Below are positions 18,655 to 27,420 of a DNA stretch of 64,000 bases, piece after piece. This DNA comes from Streptomyces sp. NBC_00091 (GTDB taxonomy: Bacteria > Actinomycetota > Actinomycetes > Streptomycetales > Streptomycetaceae): NCBI RefSeq assembly GCF_026343185.1, contig NZ_JAPEMA010000001.1, positions 4,216,001-4,280,000 of the forward strand. The letters run 5' to 3'. The translations under genes were made by a program, and so were the position numbers. The notes under the pieces were generated by a model. That model made no database searches. It worked only from the letters and a program-made list of their open reading frames with translations, and was not told the DNA's origin. Every line of letters starts with the position of its first letter. Positions within the stretch are counted from its first letter, which is position 1.

Positions 18655-19359
18655 ATGACTTCCTCAGACAGCACGCAGAAGCCGCCGGCCAAGGACCCCT
18701 GGGACCTCCCGGACGTCTCCGGCCTCGTCGTCGGCGTCCTCGGCGGCACCGGCGACCAGGGCCGCGGCCTCGCCTACCGGCTCGCCCGGGCGGGCCAGAA
18801 GGTGATCATCGGCTCCCGCGCCGCCGACCGCGCGCACACCGCCGCCGAGGAGCTCGGCCTCGGCGTCGAGGGCGCCGACAACGCCGAATGCGCCCGCCGC
18901 AGCGACATCGTGATCATCGCGGTGCCGTGGGAGGGCCACGCCAAGACCCTCGAAGCCCTGCGCGAGGACCTCGCCGGCAAGCTCGTCGTGGACTGCGTGA
19001 ACCCCCTCGGCTTCGACAAGCAGGGCGCCTACGCCCTCCAGGTCGAGGAGGGCAGCGCCGCCCAGCAGGCCGCCGCCCTGCTCCCGGACTCCCGGGTCAC
19101 CGCCGCCTTCCACCACCTCTCGGCGGTCCTCCTCCAGGACACCTCCGTCGAGGAGATCGACACCGACGTGATGGTGCTCGGCGAGTCCCGCGCCGACACC
19201 GACCTCGTCCAGGCCCTCGCGGCCCGCATCCCCGGCATGCGCGGAGTCTTCTCGGGCCGGCTGCGCAACGCCCACCAGGTCGAGGCGATGGTCGCCAACC
19301 TCATCTCCACCAACCGCCGCTACAAGGCCCACGCCGGCCTGCGCCTCACCGACGTCTGA
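18655..19359 (+). CDS. npdG: NADPH-dependent F420 reductase
   Basis: The 234-residue protein has an N-terminal Rossmann domain with VVGVLGGTGDQGRGLAYRLA followed by GSR, the NADP-binding fingerprint of the F420-dependent NADP reductase family. It continues with IVIIAVPWEGH and AAFHHLSAVLL. It moves hydride between NADPH and coenzyme F420. A 25-residue hydrophilic N-terminal tail is present. The ATG has no obvious Shine-Dalgarno. A strong terminator follows. Confidence 0.93.
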   Translation: MTSSDSTQKPPAKDPWDLPDVSGLVVGVLGGTGDQGRGLAYRLARAGQKVIIGSRAADRAHTAAEELGLGVEGADNAECARRSDIVIIAVPWEGHAKTLEALREDLAGKLVVDCVNPLGFDKQGAYALQVEEGSAAQQAAALLPDSRVTAAFHHLSAVLLQDTSVEEIDTDVMVLGESRADTDLVQALAARIPGMRGVFSGRLRNAHQVEAMVANLISTNRRYKAHAGLRLTDV

Positions 19360-19398
19360 TCCCCACCCCGCCCGGACCCAGTCCCGCCCGGACCCCGC

Positions 19399-19437
19399 CC
19401 CGCCCGGACCCCGCGCCGGCGGCGGGGTCCGGGCGGG
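19399..19437 (+). terminator. Terminator after npdG
   Basis: A perfect 16-base inverted repeat (19399-19414 with 19422-19437) surrounds a 7-base loop, starting 39 bases after the npdG stop. The preceding bases repeat the same CCCGCCCGGACCC arm twice more, so alternative hairpins are possible. Confidence 0.85.
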
Positions 19438-19493
19438 ATGGGGGACACTGGAGGGGCTCAACCCCGTCGTGTGTTCCCGAGGAGCTGTTCCGG

Positions 19494-19676
19494 ATGCCCC
19501 GCCTTGCCGTGTTCGCCGTTGTCGTCTGCGCCCTCGCCGTGGCCGCGGCCGTGGTCGCCTTCGTGGAGGGCAGCTTCCTCGGGATCGTGTGGGTGCTGCT
19601 GGCCGGCGTGACGTCCAACATGGCCTGGTTCTACGTACGCAAGGCCAAGGCCGAGAAGGCGCGGAAGGCCGCGTAG
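19494..19676 (+). CDS. Small membrane protein (60 aa)
   Basis: The 60-residue protein has two hydrophobic segments (AVFAVVVCALAVAAAVVAFV and IVWVLLAGVTSNMAWFYV) joined by EGSF. The C-terminus is very basic (RKAKAEKARKAA), so both ends are probably cytoplasmic. A GGAG lies nine bases before the ATG. No function is known. It converges on the site-2 protease gene with an 7-base gap. Confidence 0.72.
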   Translation: MPRLAVFAVVVCALAVAAAVVAFVEGSFLGIVWVLLAGVTSNMAWFYVRKAKAEKARKAA

Positions 19677-19683
19677 CCCGCCG

Positions 19684-20484
19684 CTAGTTCCGGGTGTCGG
19701 TGCAGAAGCCGTCCGAGTCCTGCCAGAAGCGGTAGAGGTCGCGGCCGCAGTACGTCTCCAGGTCCGAGACGCCGAGCGCGCGCAGGATGCCGCGCACCAC
19801 GTCGAAGAAGAACGCGTTCACCTCCGGGATCCACAGCAGCGCGAACACCCCGATCAGGGCGAACGGCGCCAGCGGTGCCAGCTCGCGGCGGACCCGGTGG
19901 GAGAGCCAGGGCTCGATGACCCCGTAGCCGTCCAGGCCCGGGACCGGCAGGAAGTTCAGGATCGCCGCCGAGACCTGGAGCAGCGCGAGGAAGGCCAGCG
20001 CGAAGCGGAAGGCGAAGGGGACCCCGTCGAGGGCGTCCAGCCAGAACGGCGCTGTGCACACGACCGCGAAGGCCACGTTGGTCAGCGGGCCCGCCGCCGA
20101 GACGAGGCTGTGCTTCCAGCGGCCCCGGATCCGGTCGCGCTCGATGTACACGGCCCCGCCGGGCAGGCCCAGCCCGCCCAGGATCACGAAGATCACCGGC
20201 AGGACGATGCTCAGCAGCGGGTGCGTGTACTTCAGCGGGTTCAGGGTGAGGTAGCCCTTGGCGCCGACCGTGATGTCGCCGCCGTGCAGGGCGGTGCGGG
20301 CGTGCGCGTACTCGTGCAGGCACAGGGAGACCACCCACGCCGCCGTGACGAAGAGGAACACCGCCAGCCCCGGGCTCGCCGCGTACCCCGTCCACACCGC
20401 CCAGCCGGTCACCGCCATGACGGCGACGATGCCGAGGAACACGGAACTGATCTGCCGCTCGCCGCGGCCGCCCTGATGACCCAT
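19684..20484 (-). CDS. Site-2 protease family (M50) membrane metalloprotease
   Basis: The 266-residue polytopic membrane protein has the zinc motif HEYAH (in LCLHEYAHARTALHGGD near residue 63). It also has SAAGPLTNVAF and NFLPVPGLDGYG; the last supplies the third metal ligand (Asp). These identify an M50-type, rhomboid-unrelated intramembrane protease of the short FtsH-independent kind. The target is unknown. The ATG at 20484 is chosen because the longer reading frame adds only basic residues without similarity. It diverges from the AfsR-like gene. Confidence 0.88.
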   Translation of the reverse strand: MGHQGGRGERQISSVFLGIVAVMAVTGWAVWTGYAASPGLAVFLFVTAAWVVSLCLHEYAHARTALHGGDITVGAKGYLTLNPLKYTHPLLSIVLPVIFVILGGLGLPGGAVYIERDRIRGRWKHSLVSAAGPLTNVAFAVVCTAPFWLDALDGVPFAFRFALAFLALLQVSAAILNFLPVPGLDGYGVIEPWLSHRVRRELAPLAPFALIGVFALLWIPEVNAFFFDVVRGILRALGVSDLETYCGRDLYRFWQDSDGFCTDTRN

Positions 20485-20545
20485 GCGGCGAAACCTATCC
20501 CGGGCCGAGGACCGGTGGGGCCGTGGGGGCGGGGACAATGGGCCG

Positions 20546-23500
20546 GTGCGCTACGCGATTCTCGGGACCGCCCAGGCCATCCGCGACGACGGGAGCACCG
20601 TCGCCGTCGGCGGAGCGCGCCTTCGGGCGCTGCTGACCGCGCTCGCGCTGCGGCCGGGGCGCGCCGTACCGGTGGCGCTGCTGGTCGCCGAGGTGTGGGA
20701 CGCCGACCCGCCGGCCGATGCGCTCGCCGCGCTCCAGGCGCTGGTGGGGCGGCTGCGGCGGGTGCTGGGGCACGCGGCCGTGCGCTCCGCGGAGGGCGGG
20801 TACCTGCTGGAGGCGGAGCGGGAGGACGTGGACCTGTACCGCTTCGAGCGGCTCGTGCGCGCCGCCGCGGCCGCCACGGAGCCCGCCCGGGCGGCGGCCC
20901 TGTACGACGAGGGGCTCGCGCTGTGGCGGGGCCCGGCGCTGGCCTCCCTCCCCGATCCGGCGGCCGAGTCCGCGCGTTGGGAGGCCGTACGGATGGACGC
21001 GCGCCGGGGCCGTCTGGGCGCGGCCCTGGCCCTGGGCGAAGCGGAACGGGCCCTGCCGGAGCTGTCGGAGCTGTGCGCGCGGCAGCCCCTGGACGAGCCC
21101 TTGCAGGTGCTGCGGATCCGGGCCCTGCGTGCGGTGGGCCGCCCGGCGGAGGCGCTGGCCGCCTACGAGACCGTCCGCCGGGACCTCGCGACCCGCCTCG
21201 GCACGGACCCCGGCCCGGCCCTACGCGCCCTGCACACCGAACTCCTCTCCCCACCCACCCCGCCCGGTCCCGGCACGCCCACCCCGGTCGGGCCCGCAGC
21301 CCCGGCCCCCGCCCCGGGCGTGCCCGAGGGGGCGGCGGGCCGCCTTTCGGCCGACCCCGCCCCGGGCGTTGGCGCCCCGGGCACCTGGCCCGCCGCCCCG
21401 GAGGCCCCCGCCCCGGGCGCCGGGCCCGCCGCCCAGGCCGGGCCCGGGCCCCAGGGGGCGGCCCCCGCCCCCGCCGGGCGGGCGGCCGTCGCCCCGGTCG
21501 GGGCCGGGCCCGAGGATGCCGGCGGGCGGTATCCGGCCGACGTCGCCGGCTCGCGTGCCGCCGGCCCCTGGCGCGCCGCCCCGGCGGCTCCGGCCCCGGG
21601 CGTGCCCGAGGGGGCGGCGGGCCGCCTTTCGGCCGACCCCGCCCCGGGCGTTGCTGCCCCGGGCACCCGGCCCGCCACCCAGGCTCCGGCCCCCGCCCCC
21701 GCCGGGCGGGCGGCTGTCGCCCCGGTCGGGAATCTGCGGGCGCGGCTCACCACCTTCGTCGGGCGGGAGGAGGACATCCGCGTCATCGGCGACGACCTCG
21801 CCCGGGCCCGGCTCGTGACCCTGCTCGGGCCCGGCGGCGCCGGGAAGACGCGGCTCTCGCAGGAGGCCGCCGAGACCCACGCGCACGCCACGGGCGACGG
21901 CTGGCCCGACGGGGTGTGGCTCGTGGAGCTGGCGCCCGTCGACGATCCGGAGGACGTCGCCGAGGCGGCCCTCGCCGCACTCGGGGCCCGCGAGACCAAG
22001 CTGCGCGGCGCCGCCGCCGAGGAGCTGCGCGCGCTGACCGAGCGGGCCGGGGACAACCCCCTCGACCGGCTCGCCGAGCACTGCTCCCGCCGCCGGATCC
22101 TGCTGCTCCTGGACAACTGCGAGCACGTCATCGGCGCCGCCGCCGAACTCGCCGAACGCCTCCTCACCCACTGCCCCGGCGTGCAGATCCTGGCCACCAG
22201 CCGCGAACCCCTCGGCGTGCCCGGCGAGTTCCTGCGCCCCGTCGAGCCCCTGCCGGACCCCGTCGCGCTGCGGCTCCTCGGCGACCGGGGCGCCGCCGCG
22301 CGGCCCGGCTTCAGCGTCGCGGCCGATCCGGCCGCCGCCGCCGAGATCTGCCGCCGCCTGGACGGTCTGCCGCTCGCCATCGAGCTGGCCGCCGCCCGCC
22401 TCAGGCTGCTCACCCCGCGCCAGATCGCCGACCGCCTCGACGACCGCTTCCGCCTCCTGACCGGCGGCGCCCGTACCGTCCTGCCCCGCCAGCAGACGCT
22501 GCGCGCGGTGGTCGACTGGTCCTGGGACCTGCTCGACGAGCCCGAACGGGCCGTACTGCGGCGGCTGTCGGTCTTCGCCGGCGGCTGCGACCTGGACGCC
22601 GCCGAAGCCGTCTGCGGCGCGGGCGGCCTCGACGTCGCCGACGCCATGGCGGCCCTGGTCGACAAGTCCCTCGTCGTGGCCGCGCCCGGCCCCGCCGGCG
22701 ACATGCGCTACCGCCTCTTGGAGACCGTCGGCGAGTACGCCGCCGAGCGCCTCGCCGAGGCCGGCGCGGACCGCGAGGACACCGGGCACCGCCACCTCGT
22801 CCACTACCGCGAACTCGCCCGCACCGCCGAACCCCTGCTCCGCGGCCACGGCCAGCGCGCCGCCGCCGACCGGCTCGCCACCGAGCACGAGAACCTGCGT
22901 ACCGCCCTGCGCCGGGCCGTCGCCACCCGCGACGTCGGCGAAGTGCTGTGCCTCGTCCACTCGCTCGGCTGGTACTGGCACATGCACGACCTGCGCGCCG
23001 AGTCCCGGCACTGGTCCGAGGCGGCCGCCGAGCTCGGCCCCGACCCCTTCACCCCGCCCTACGTCCCCGCCGAGCCCGTGTACGAGCGGCTCATCGACAC
23101 GCCGCCGCCGTACTCCGGGGAGGTCCTCGCCGAGGGCTGGCGCGCCCTGCACCTGGTCCGGCTGGCCGCCCGGGACCAGACCAACACCGACTGGGACACC
23201 CCCGAGGTCCGCGCCCGGGTCGAGGGCGTGCTCGCCACGTACCGGCCCGGGCTCCCGCAGACCTGCCGGGCACCGGCCTCCCTGTGGATCTACGCCGTCA
23301 TGATCGCGGGGGACGCGGGCCTGCTCAAGCGGGTCGTGGACGCGACCGTCGACACCGCCCGCGAACTCGGCTACCGCTGGGAGCTCGGCTCCGCCCTCCA
23401 GCTGCGGGCCAACATCCTCGCCAACCGCGCCGACTGGGCCGGCGACGCCTCCCGCGACGCCGACGAGAGCCTGGCCCTCTTCCGCGAACTCGGCGACGAC

Positions 23501-24250
23501 TGGGGCTGCGCCGAAGCCCTGTCGGCCCGCGCCGAAGCCCGGGAGAAGCAAGGGGACTACGCCCTCTCCGCCCAGGACTACCGCGAGGCGATCGAGTACG
23601 CCGAACGCCTCGGCGCCAAGGCACAGGTGACGGTGCTGCGCGTGCGGATGGCCGGCTGCCTCGTGGAGAACGGCCGGATCGAGGAGGCCGAGCGGATCCT
23701 CAGGGAAATCCTCGCCACCGTGCAGCAGTTCGGCAACGAGGCCGGGCCCGCCGCCCGGATGTTCCTCACCGGCATCCTCGGCCGCACCGGCCGGATCCCC
23801 GAAGCCCGCGCCCAGGTCCACGTGCTGCGCGAGGAGTTCGCCCTCGGCGCCTTCGCCGTCTTCGACGTGCTCCTGCTCGCCTCGACGGCCTGGCTGGACA
23901 ATCTGGAGGGCAAGCACGAGAACGCCCTGCTGCTGGCCCGGGAGGCCGCGGAGGCCGTCCGGCACCCGCTCGCGCTGATGGTCGCCCCGTACCTGCCCGC
24001 CCTGTACCTGCTGACGGCCGCGGTGGCCCTGGCCGGCCTCGGCGGCCCGGAGCGGGCGTACGAGGCCGCGCGGCTGATCGGCGCCTACCGGGCCCACCTG
24101 CCGCCGGAGCACTTCCCGGTCAGCACGGAACGCGAGGACGCCGCCCTCGCCGAGGAACGGGCGCGGGCCGAGCTGGGCGACACCGCGTACGAGGCGGCGT
24201 ACGCCGAAGGCGGCGGCCTCACCATGGAGGAGGCCACCGCCCTCATCTGA
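20546..24250 (+). CDS. AfsR/SARP family regulator with NB-ARC and TPR domains
   Basis: A GTG start gives 1234 residues. In order: winged-helix OmpR-like DNA-binding domain (1-90), BTAD helical domain (about 95-240), and a Pro/Ala-rich linker (about 245-395) with internal duplications. An NB-ARC-type STAND ATPase follows, with Walker A LLGPGGAGKTRLS near 426 and LLLLDNCEHV as Walker B. The TPR-like helical repeats run from about 780 to the end. Such proteins activate promoters, often of secondary metabolism, after ATP-dependent switching. The target is unknown and no biosynthetic cluster is adjacent. Confidence 0.9.
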   Translation: MRYAILGTAQAIRDDGSTVAVGGARLRALLTALALRPGRAVPVALLVAEVWDADPPADALAALQALVGRLRRVLGHAAVRSAEGGYLLEAEREDVDLYRFERLVRAAAAATEPARAAALYDEGLALWRGPALASLPDPAAESARWEAVRMDARRGRLGAALALGEAERALPELSELCARQPLDEPLQVLRIRALRAVGRPAEALAAYETVRRDLATRLGTDPGPALRALHTELLSPPTPPGPGTPTPVGPAAPAPAPGVPEGAAGRLSADPAPGVGAPGTWPAAPEAPAPGAGPAAQAGPGPQGAAPAPAGRAAVAPVGAGPEDAGGRYPADVAGSRAAGPWRAAPAAPAPGVPEGAAGRLSADPAPGVAAPGTRPATQAPAPAPAGRAAVAPVGNLRARLTTFVGREEDIRVIGDDLARARLVTLLGPGGAGKTRLSQEAAETHAHATGDGWPDGVWLVELAPVDDPEDVAEAALAALGARETKLRGAAAEELRALTERAGDNPLDRLAEHCSRRRILLLLDNCEHVIGAAAELAERLLTHCPGVQILATSREPLGVPGEFLRPVEPLPDPVALRLLGDRGAAARPGFSVAADPAAAAEICRRLDGLPLAIELAAARLRLLTPRQIADRLDDRFRLLTGGARTVLPRQQTLRAVVDWSWDLLDEPERAVLRRLSVFAGGCDLDAAEAVCGAGGLDVADAMAALVDKSLVVAAPGPAGDMRYRLLETVGEYAAERLAEAGADREDTGHRHLVHYRELARTAEPLLRGHGQRAAADRLATEHENLRTALRRAVATRDVGEVLCLVHSLGWYWHMHDLRAESRHWSEAAAELGPDPFTPPYVPAEPVYERLIDTPPPYSGEVLAEGWRALHLVRLAARDQTNTDWDTPEVRARVEGVLATYRPGLPQTCRAPASLWIYAVMIAGDAGLLKRVVDATVDTARELGYRWELGSALQLRANILANRADWAGDASRDADESLALFRELGDDWGCAEALSARAEAREKQGDYALSAQDYREAIEYAERLGAKAQVTVLRVRMAGCLVENGRIEEAERILREILATVQQFGNEAGPAARMFLTGILGRTGRIPEARAQVHVLREEFALGAFAVFDVLLLASTAWLDNLEGKHENALLLAREAAEAVRHPLALMVAPYLPALYLLTAAVALAGLGGPERAYEAARLIGAYRAHLPPEHFPVSTEREDAALAEERARAELGDTAYEAAYAEGGGLTMEEATALI
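21312..21371 (+). repeat. 60-base direct repeat, copy 1, in AfsR-like linker
   Basis: This unit recurs at 21594-21653. It encodes PGVPEGAAGRLSADPAPGV in both places. A second, 42-base unit (21461-21502 and 21689-21730) repeats in the same order, so the linker arose by a tandem duplication of about 230-280 bases. Confidence 0.88.
21594..21653 (+). repeat. 60-base direct repeat, copy 2, in AfsR-like linker
   Basis: Identical or nearly identical to 21312-21371 over 60 bases. It keeps the reading frame and lies just before the NB-ARC domain. Confidence 0.88.
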
Positions 24251-24310
24251 TCCGGCCCCCCGTCAGGAGCCCGTCCCGGGACGCGATCCGGAGCGGACCG
24301 ACTTCCCGGA

Positions 24311-25162
24311 TCAGGTCTTCTGGCGGAACTTGCGGACCGCGATCGGCATGGTGACCGCCGTGATGGCGACCGACCAGGCCAGGGTGATCCACACCGAGTT
24401 GCCGAGCGGGGTGTCGTTGATCAGGGCGCGGGCCGCGTCGGCCAGGTTGGACAGCGGGTTGTAGTCGGTGAAGCTCTGCAGCCAGCCGGGCATCGTCGTC
24501 GGCGGCGCGAAGATCGAGCTGCCGAACTGCAGCGGCATCAGGACGATCATCGCCATGCCCTGGACCGCCTGGGCGGTCTTCAGGGTGAGACCGAGCAGGA
24601 TGAAGATCCACATCAGTGAGGCGCCGAAGACCGCCGACAGACCGATGGCGAGGAACAGGTCCAGGACCGAGCTCTTGATCGACAGGCCGAGGATGAAGCC
24701 CATGCCGAGCAGGATCGCTATGGCGACCATCATCCGGCCGAGCTCGACCACGATCTTGGCGATGAGCACCGAGGACCGGGCGATCGGCATGGACCGGAAG
24801 CGGTCCATCACGCCCTTCTTGAAGTCGTCGTTGACGCCGGTGCCGACGCCCATCGCGATGTTCATGCCCATCATCGCCATCAGGCCCGGGACCACGTAGT
24901 TGACGTACTGGCCCTGGTTGCCCTTGCCGGAGATCGCGCCGCCGAAGACGAACACGAACAGCAGCGTGAAGATGATCGGCATGATCAGGACGTCGAACAT
25001 CGACTCGGGGTCCTGCTTGATCTGCAGGGCGTTGCGGCGGACCAGCGCGCCGATGTGGCGCAGGTTGGCCCGCAGGCCGATCCGGCCCTCGCCGGCCGGT
25101 GTCCCGGCCACCGCCGGGGCGGCCGCGGTGGTGGCGGGCTTCGTCGTGGTTACGGAGCTCAT
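24311..25162 (-). CDS. ABC-2 type transporter permease (DrrB-like)
   Basis: The 283-residue protein has a ~50-residue polar N-terminus and about six hydrophobic segments. It includes QDPESMFDVLIMPIIFTLLFVFVFGG and SMPIARSSVLIAK, typical of DrrB-type ABC-2 permeases. With the adjacent ATPase it should export a lipophilic molecule; the substrate is unknown. The start at 25162 overlaps the ATPase stop by 4 bases. Confidence 0.9.
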   Translation of the reverse strand: MSSVTTTKPATTAAAPAVAGTPAGEGRIGLRANLRHIGALVRRNALQIKQDPESMFDVLIMPIIFTLLFVFVFGGAISGKGNQGQYVNYVVPGLMAMMGMNIAMGVGTGVNDDFKKGVMDRFRSMPIARSSVLIAKIVVELGRMMVAIAILLGMGFILGLSIKSSVLDLFLAIGLSAVFGASLMWIFILLGLTLKTAQAVQGMAMIVLMPLQFGSSIFAPPTTMPGWLQSFTDYNPLSNLADAARALINDTPLGNSVWITLAWSVAITAVTMPIAVRKFRQKT

Positions 25163-26154
25163 GCCGCGACCTCCTCGGGGATCTCGGTGATGGCGGGCTT
25201 CTCGCCCGTGATGGACAGGAACACCTCGTCCAGGCTGGGCAGGTAGGTGCCGAGGTCGGCGATCGCGTACCCGCGGGCGGCCAGCAGGCCGACGACGGCG
25301 GTCAGCTGCTCGTCGCTCAGGATCGGCACCAGCAGCGCCCCCTCGTCGGGCACGGCCTGCGAGCCGGCCACCCCGTCCAGACCGGCCTCGGCCAGCGAAC
25401 GGGCCATGCCCGGCAGGTCCGAGGGGTCCACCGGCCGGATCCGCAGGGTGCGGCCGCCGACGCGGGCCTTCAGCTCGTCGACCTTGCCGTTGGCGATGAC
25501 CTTGCCGCGGTCGATGACCGTCAGCTCGCTCGCGAGCTGCTCGGCCTCTTCCATGTACTGGGTGGTGAGCAGCACCGTGGCGCCCTCGGCGACCAGCCGC
25601 TGCACCTCGTCCCACACCTCGTTGCGGGTACGGGGGTCCAGGCCGGTGGTCGGCTCGTCCAGGTAGAGGACGGCCGGGTTGCCGATCAGCGAGGCGGCCA
25701 GGTCGAGCCGGCGGCGCATACCGCCGGAGTAGTACATCGCGGCCTTCTTGGAGGCCTCCGTCAGGGAGAACCGCTCCAGCATCTCGTCCGCGCGGGTCCG
25801 GGAGTCCTTGCGGGACAGGTCCAGCAGCCGGCCGATCATGTAGAGGTTCTCCCAGCCGGAGAGCTTCTCGTCGACCGAGGCGTACTGGCCGGTCAGGCCG
25901 ATGGTGCGGCGCAGCTGCCGGGGCTGGCGGACCACGTCGAAGCCGGCGACCCGCGCGGTGCCGGCGTCGGGGACGATCAGGGTGGACAGGCAGCGGACCA
26001 GGGTGGTCTTGCCGGCGCCGTTCGGACCGAGGACACCGAGCACGGTGCCCTCGCGGACGTCCAGGTCGACCCCGTCCAGGGCTTTGGTCTCGCCGTAGTG
26101 CTTGACCAGCCCCCGCACTTCCACGGCGTGGGCGTTCTTGTCGTTTCGCGTCAT
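25159..26154 (-). CDS. ABC transporter ATP-binding protein (DrrA-like)
   Basis: The 331-residue ATPase has Walker A GPNGAGKTT near residue 44, signature YSGGMRRRLDLAASL, Walker B AVLYLDEPTTGLDP and a DrrA-type C-terminal domain ending with the dimerising LPSLDEVFLSITGE. It pairs with the overlapping permease. The start is taken at 26154 (MTRNDKN); an ATG nine bases earlier is equally possible. It begins about 46 bases from the panB terminator. Confidence 0.9.
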   Translation of the reverse strand: MTRNDKNAHAVEVRGLVKHYGETKALDGVDLDVREGTVLGVLGPNGAGKTTLVRCLSTLIVPDAGTARVAGFDVVRQPRQLRRTIGLTGQYASVDEKLSGWENLYMIGRLLDLSRKDSRTRADEMLERFSLTEASKKAAMYYSGGMRRRLDLAASLIGNPAVLYLDEPTTGLDPRTRNEVWDEVQRLVAEGATVLLTTQYMEEAEQLASELTVIDRGKVIANGKVDELKARVGGRTLRIRPVDPSDLPGMARSLAEAGLDGVAGSQAVPDEGALLVPILSDEQLTAVVGLLAARGYAIADLGTYLPSLDEVFLSITGEKPAITEIPEEVAA

Positions 26155-26199
26155 GTCCACCATGGGACCAGGCGCCACTGACAAAGCTCCGACAGCCGA

Positions 26200-26236
26200 C
26201 CGACAGCCCGCCGACAAACGGTCGACGGGCTGTCGG
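26200..26236 (-). terminator. Terminator after panB
   Basis: An 11-base perfect stem (CCGACAGCCCG with CGGGCTGTCGG) is extended inward by CGAC/GTCG across one mismatch, leaving a 5-base loop. It starts 18 bases after the panB stop and lies before the ABC transporter operon on the same strand, separating the two transcripts. Confidence 0.8.
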
Positions 26237-26253
26237 CGGCGTCGCCGCAGGGA

Positions 26254-27114
26254 CTAGTGGAAGGCGTGCTCCGGCTGCGGGAACGATCCGCCGACCACGT
26301 CCTCGGCGAAGGCCTTCGCCGCGTCACCCATGGTCTGGCGCAGGTTCGCGTACTGCTTCACGAACCGCGGCATCTTCCCGCCGGTCAGGCCCATCATGTC
26401 GGTCCACACCAGCACCTGCGCGTCGCACTCCGAGCCCGCGCCGATGCCGACCGTCGGGATGTGCAGGGACCGGGTGACCTCGGCGGCCAGCTCGGCCGGG
26501 ACCAGCTCCAGGACCACCGCGAAGGCGCCCGCGTCCTGCGCCGCCTTCGCGTCGCGCAGCAGCTGGTGCGCGGCCTCGTCGGTGCGGCCCTGCACCCGGT
26601 AGCCCATGGCGTTCACGGACTGCGGGGTCAGGCCCAGGTGGGACATGACCGGGATGCCGGACTGCACGATCAGCTCGGTCTGGCGCAGCGAACGCTCGCC
26701 GCCCTCCAGCTTGACCGCCCCGACCCCGGCCTCCTTCACCAGCCGGGTCGCGCTGCGCAGCGCCTGCACGGCGCCTTCCTGGTAGGAGCCGAACGGCAGG
26801 TCGCCGATGATCAGGGCCCGGCTGGTGCCCCGTACGACGGCCGCCGACAGCAGGGTCATCTCGTCCATCGTCACGGGGACGGTGGTCTCGTAGCCGAGGT
26901 GGCAGTTGCCCATCGAGTCACCGACGAGCATGACCGGGATGCCGGCCTCGTCGAACACGGACGCCGTCATGGCGTCGTAGGCGGTGAGCATGGGCCACTT
27001 CTCGCCGCGCTCCTTGGCGAGGGTGAGGTCGCGGACGGTGATCCGCCGGTTGCCCGTGCCTCCGTACAGGGTGGGGGAGGCGGCTTCGCGGGCAGGCGAA
27101 ACGGCATGCGTCAT
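26254..27114 (-). CDS. panB: 3-methyl-2-oxobutanoate hydroxymethyltransferase
   Basis: The 286-residue enzyme makes ketopantoate from alpha-ketoisovalerate and methylene-tetrahydrofolate, the first step of pantothenate synthesis. The metal and substrate motifs GDSMGNCHLGYETT, HLGLTPQSVNAMGYRVQGR, LELVPAEL and TVGIGAGSECDAQVLVWTDM are intact. The start at 27114 has AAGGAG about nine bases upstream; the ATG at 27135 would place that Shine-Dalgarno inside the gene. It is a single-gene unit with its own terminator. Confidence 0.96.
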   Translation of the reverse strand: MTHAVSPAREAASPTLYGGTGNRRITVRDLTLAKERGEKWPMLTAYDAMTASVFDEAGIPVMLVGDSMGNCHLGYETTVPVTMDEMTLLSAAVVRGTSRALIIGDLPFGSYQEGAVQALRSATRLVKEAGVGAVKLEGGERSLRQTELIVQSGIPVMSHLGLTPQSVNAMGYRVQGRTDEAAHQLLRDAKAAQDAGAFAVVLELVPAELAAEVTRSLHIPTVGIGAGSECDAQVLVWTDMMGLTGGKMPRFVKQYANLRQTMGDAAKAFAEDVVGGSFPQPEHAFH

Positions 27115-27420
27115 TGCAACTGCTCCTTGTGTCATCTCGAGGCGCCCTCACGGCGTCCCCGGACTCACCCACCATGGTGGCACTCCCTGCGCCCGGGGCG
27201 GAAGTGGGGCGGGCGCGACGCGCTGACCGCTACGTCACACTCCTGGCCCGCCTCCAGGCGCGCAGGAGCCAATGTGCGCGTTTCGTGACAAGCGGAACCC
27301 TTGCCGCACGGCCGTTCGTCCTCCTGGTCGTACGGCCGCGAGGACGGCACGGAAGACTTCGTACATCGCCTAGGGTCAAGGGGCGGGGACGGAGCGCGAG
27401 CACGGCAGCGAGGACATGGC
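27115..27420. other. Divergent intergenic region panB / EEP gene
   Basis: About 300 bases without a gene. The region must hold the promoters for both divergent genes. A perfect 10-base palindrome CACCATGGTG lies near 27171-27180. No recognised operator or RNA element is seen. Confidence 0.5.

Noticed and set aside
24248..24315. 9-base inverted repeat CTGATCCGG / CCGGATCAG between the AfsR-like and ABC permease genes
   Set aside because: It is formed by the two stop codons of convergent genes with a ~50-base loop; too weak for a terminator.
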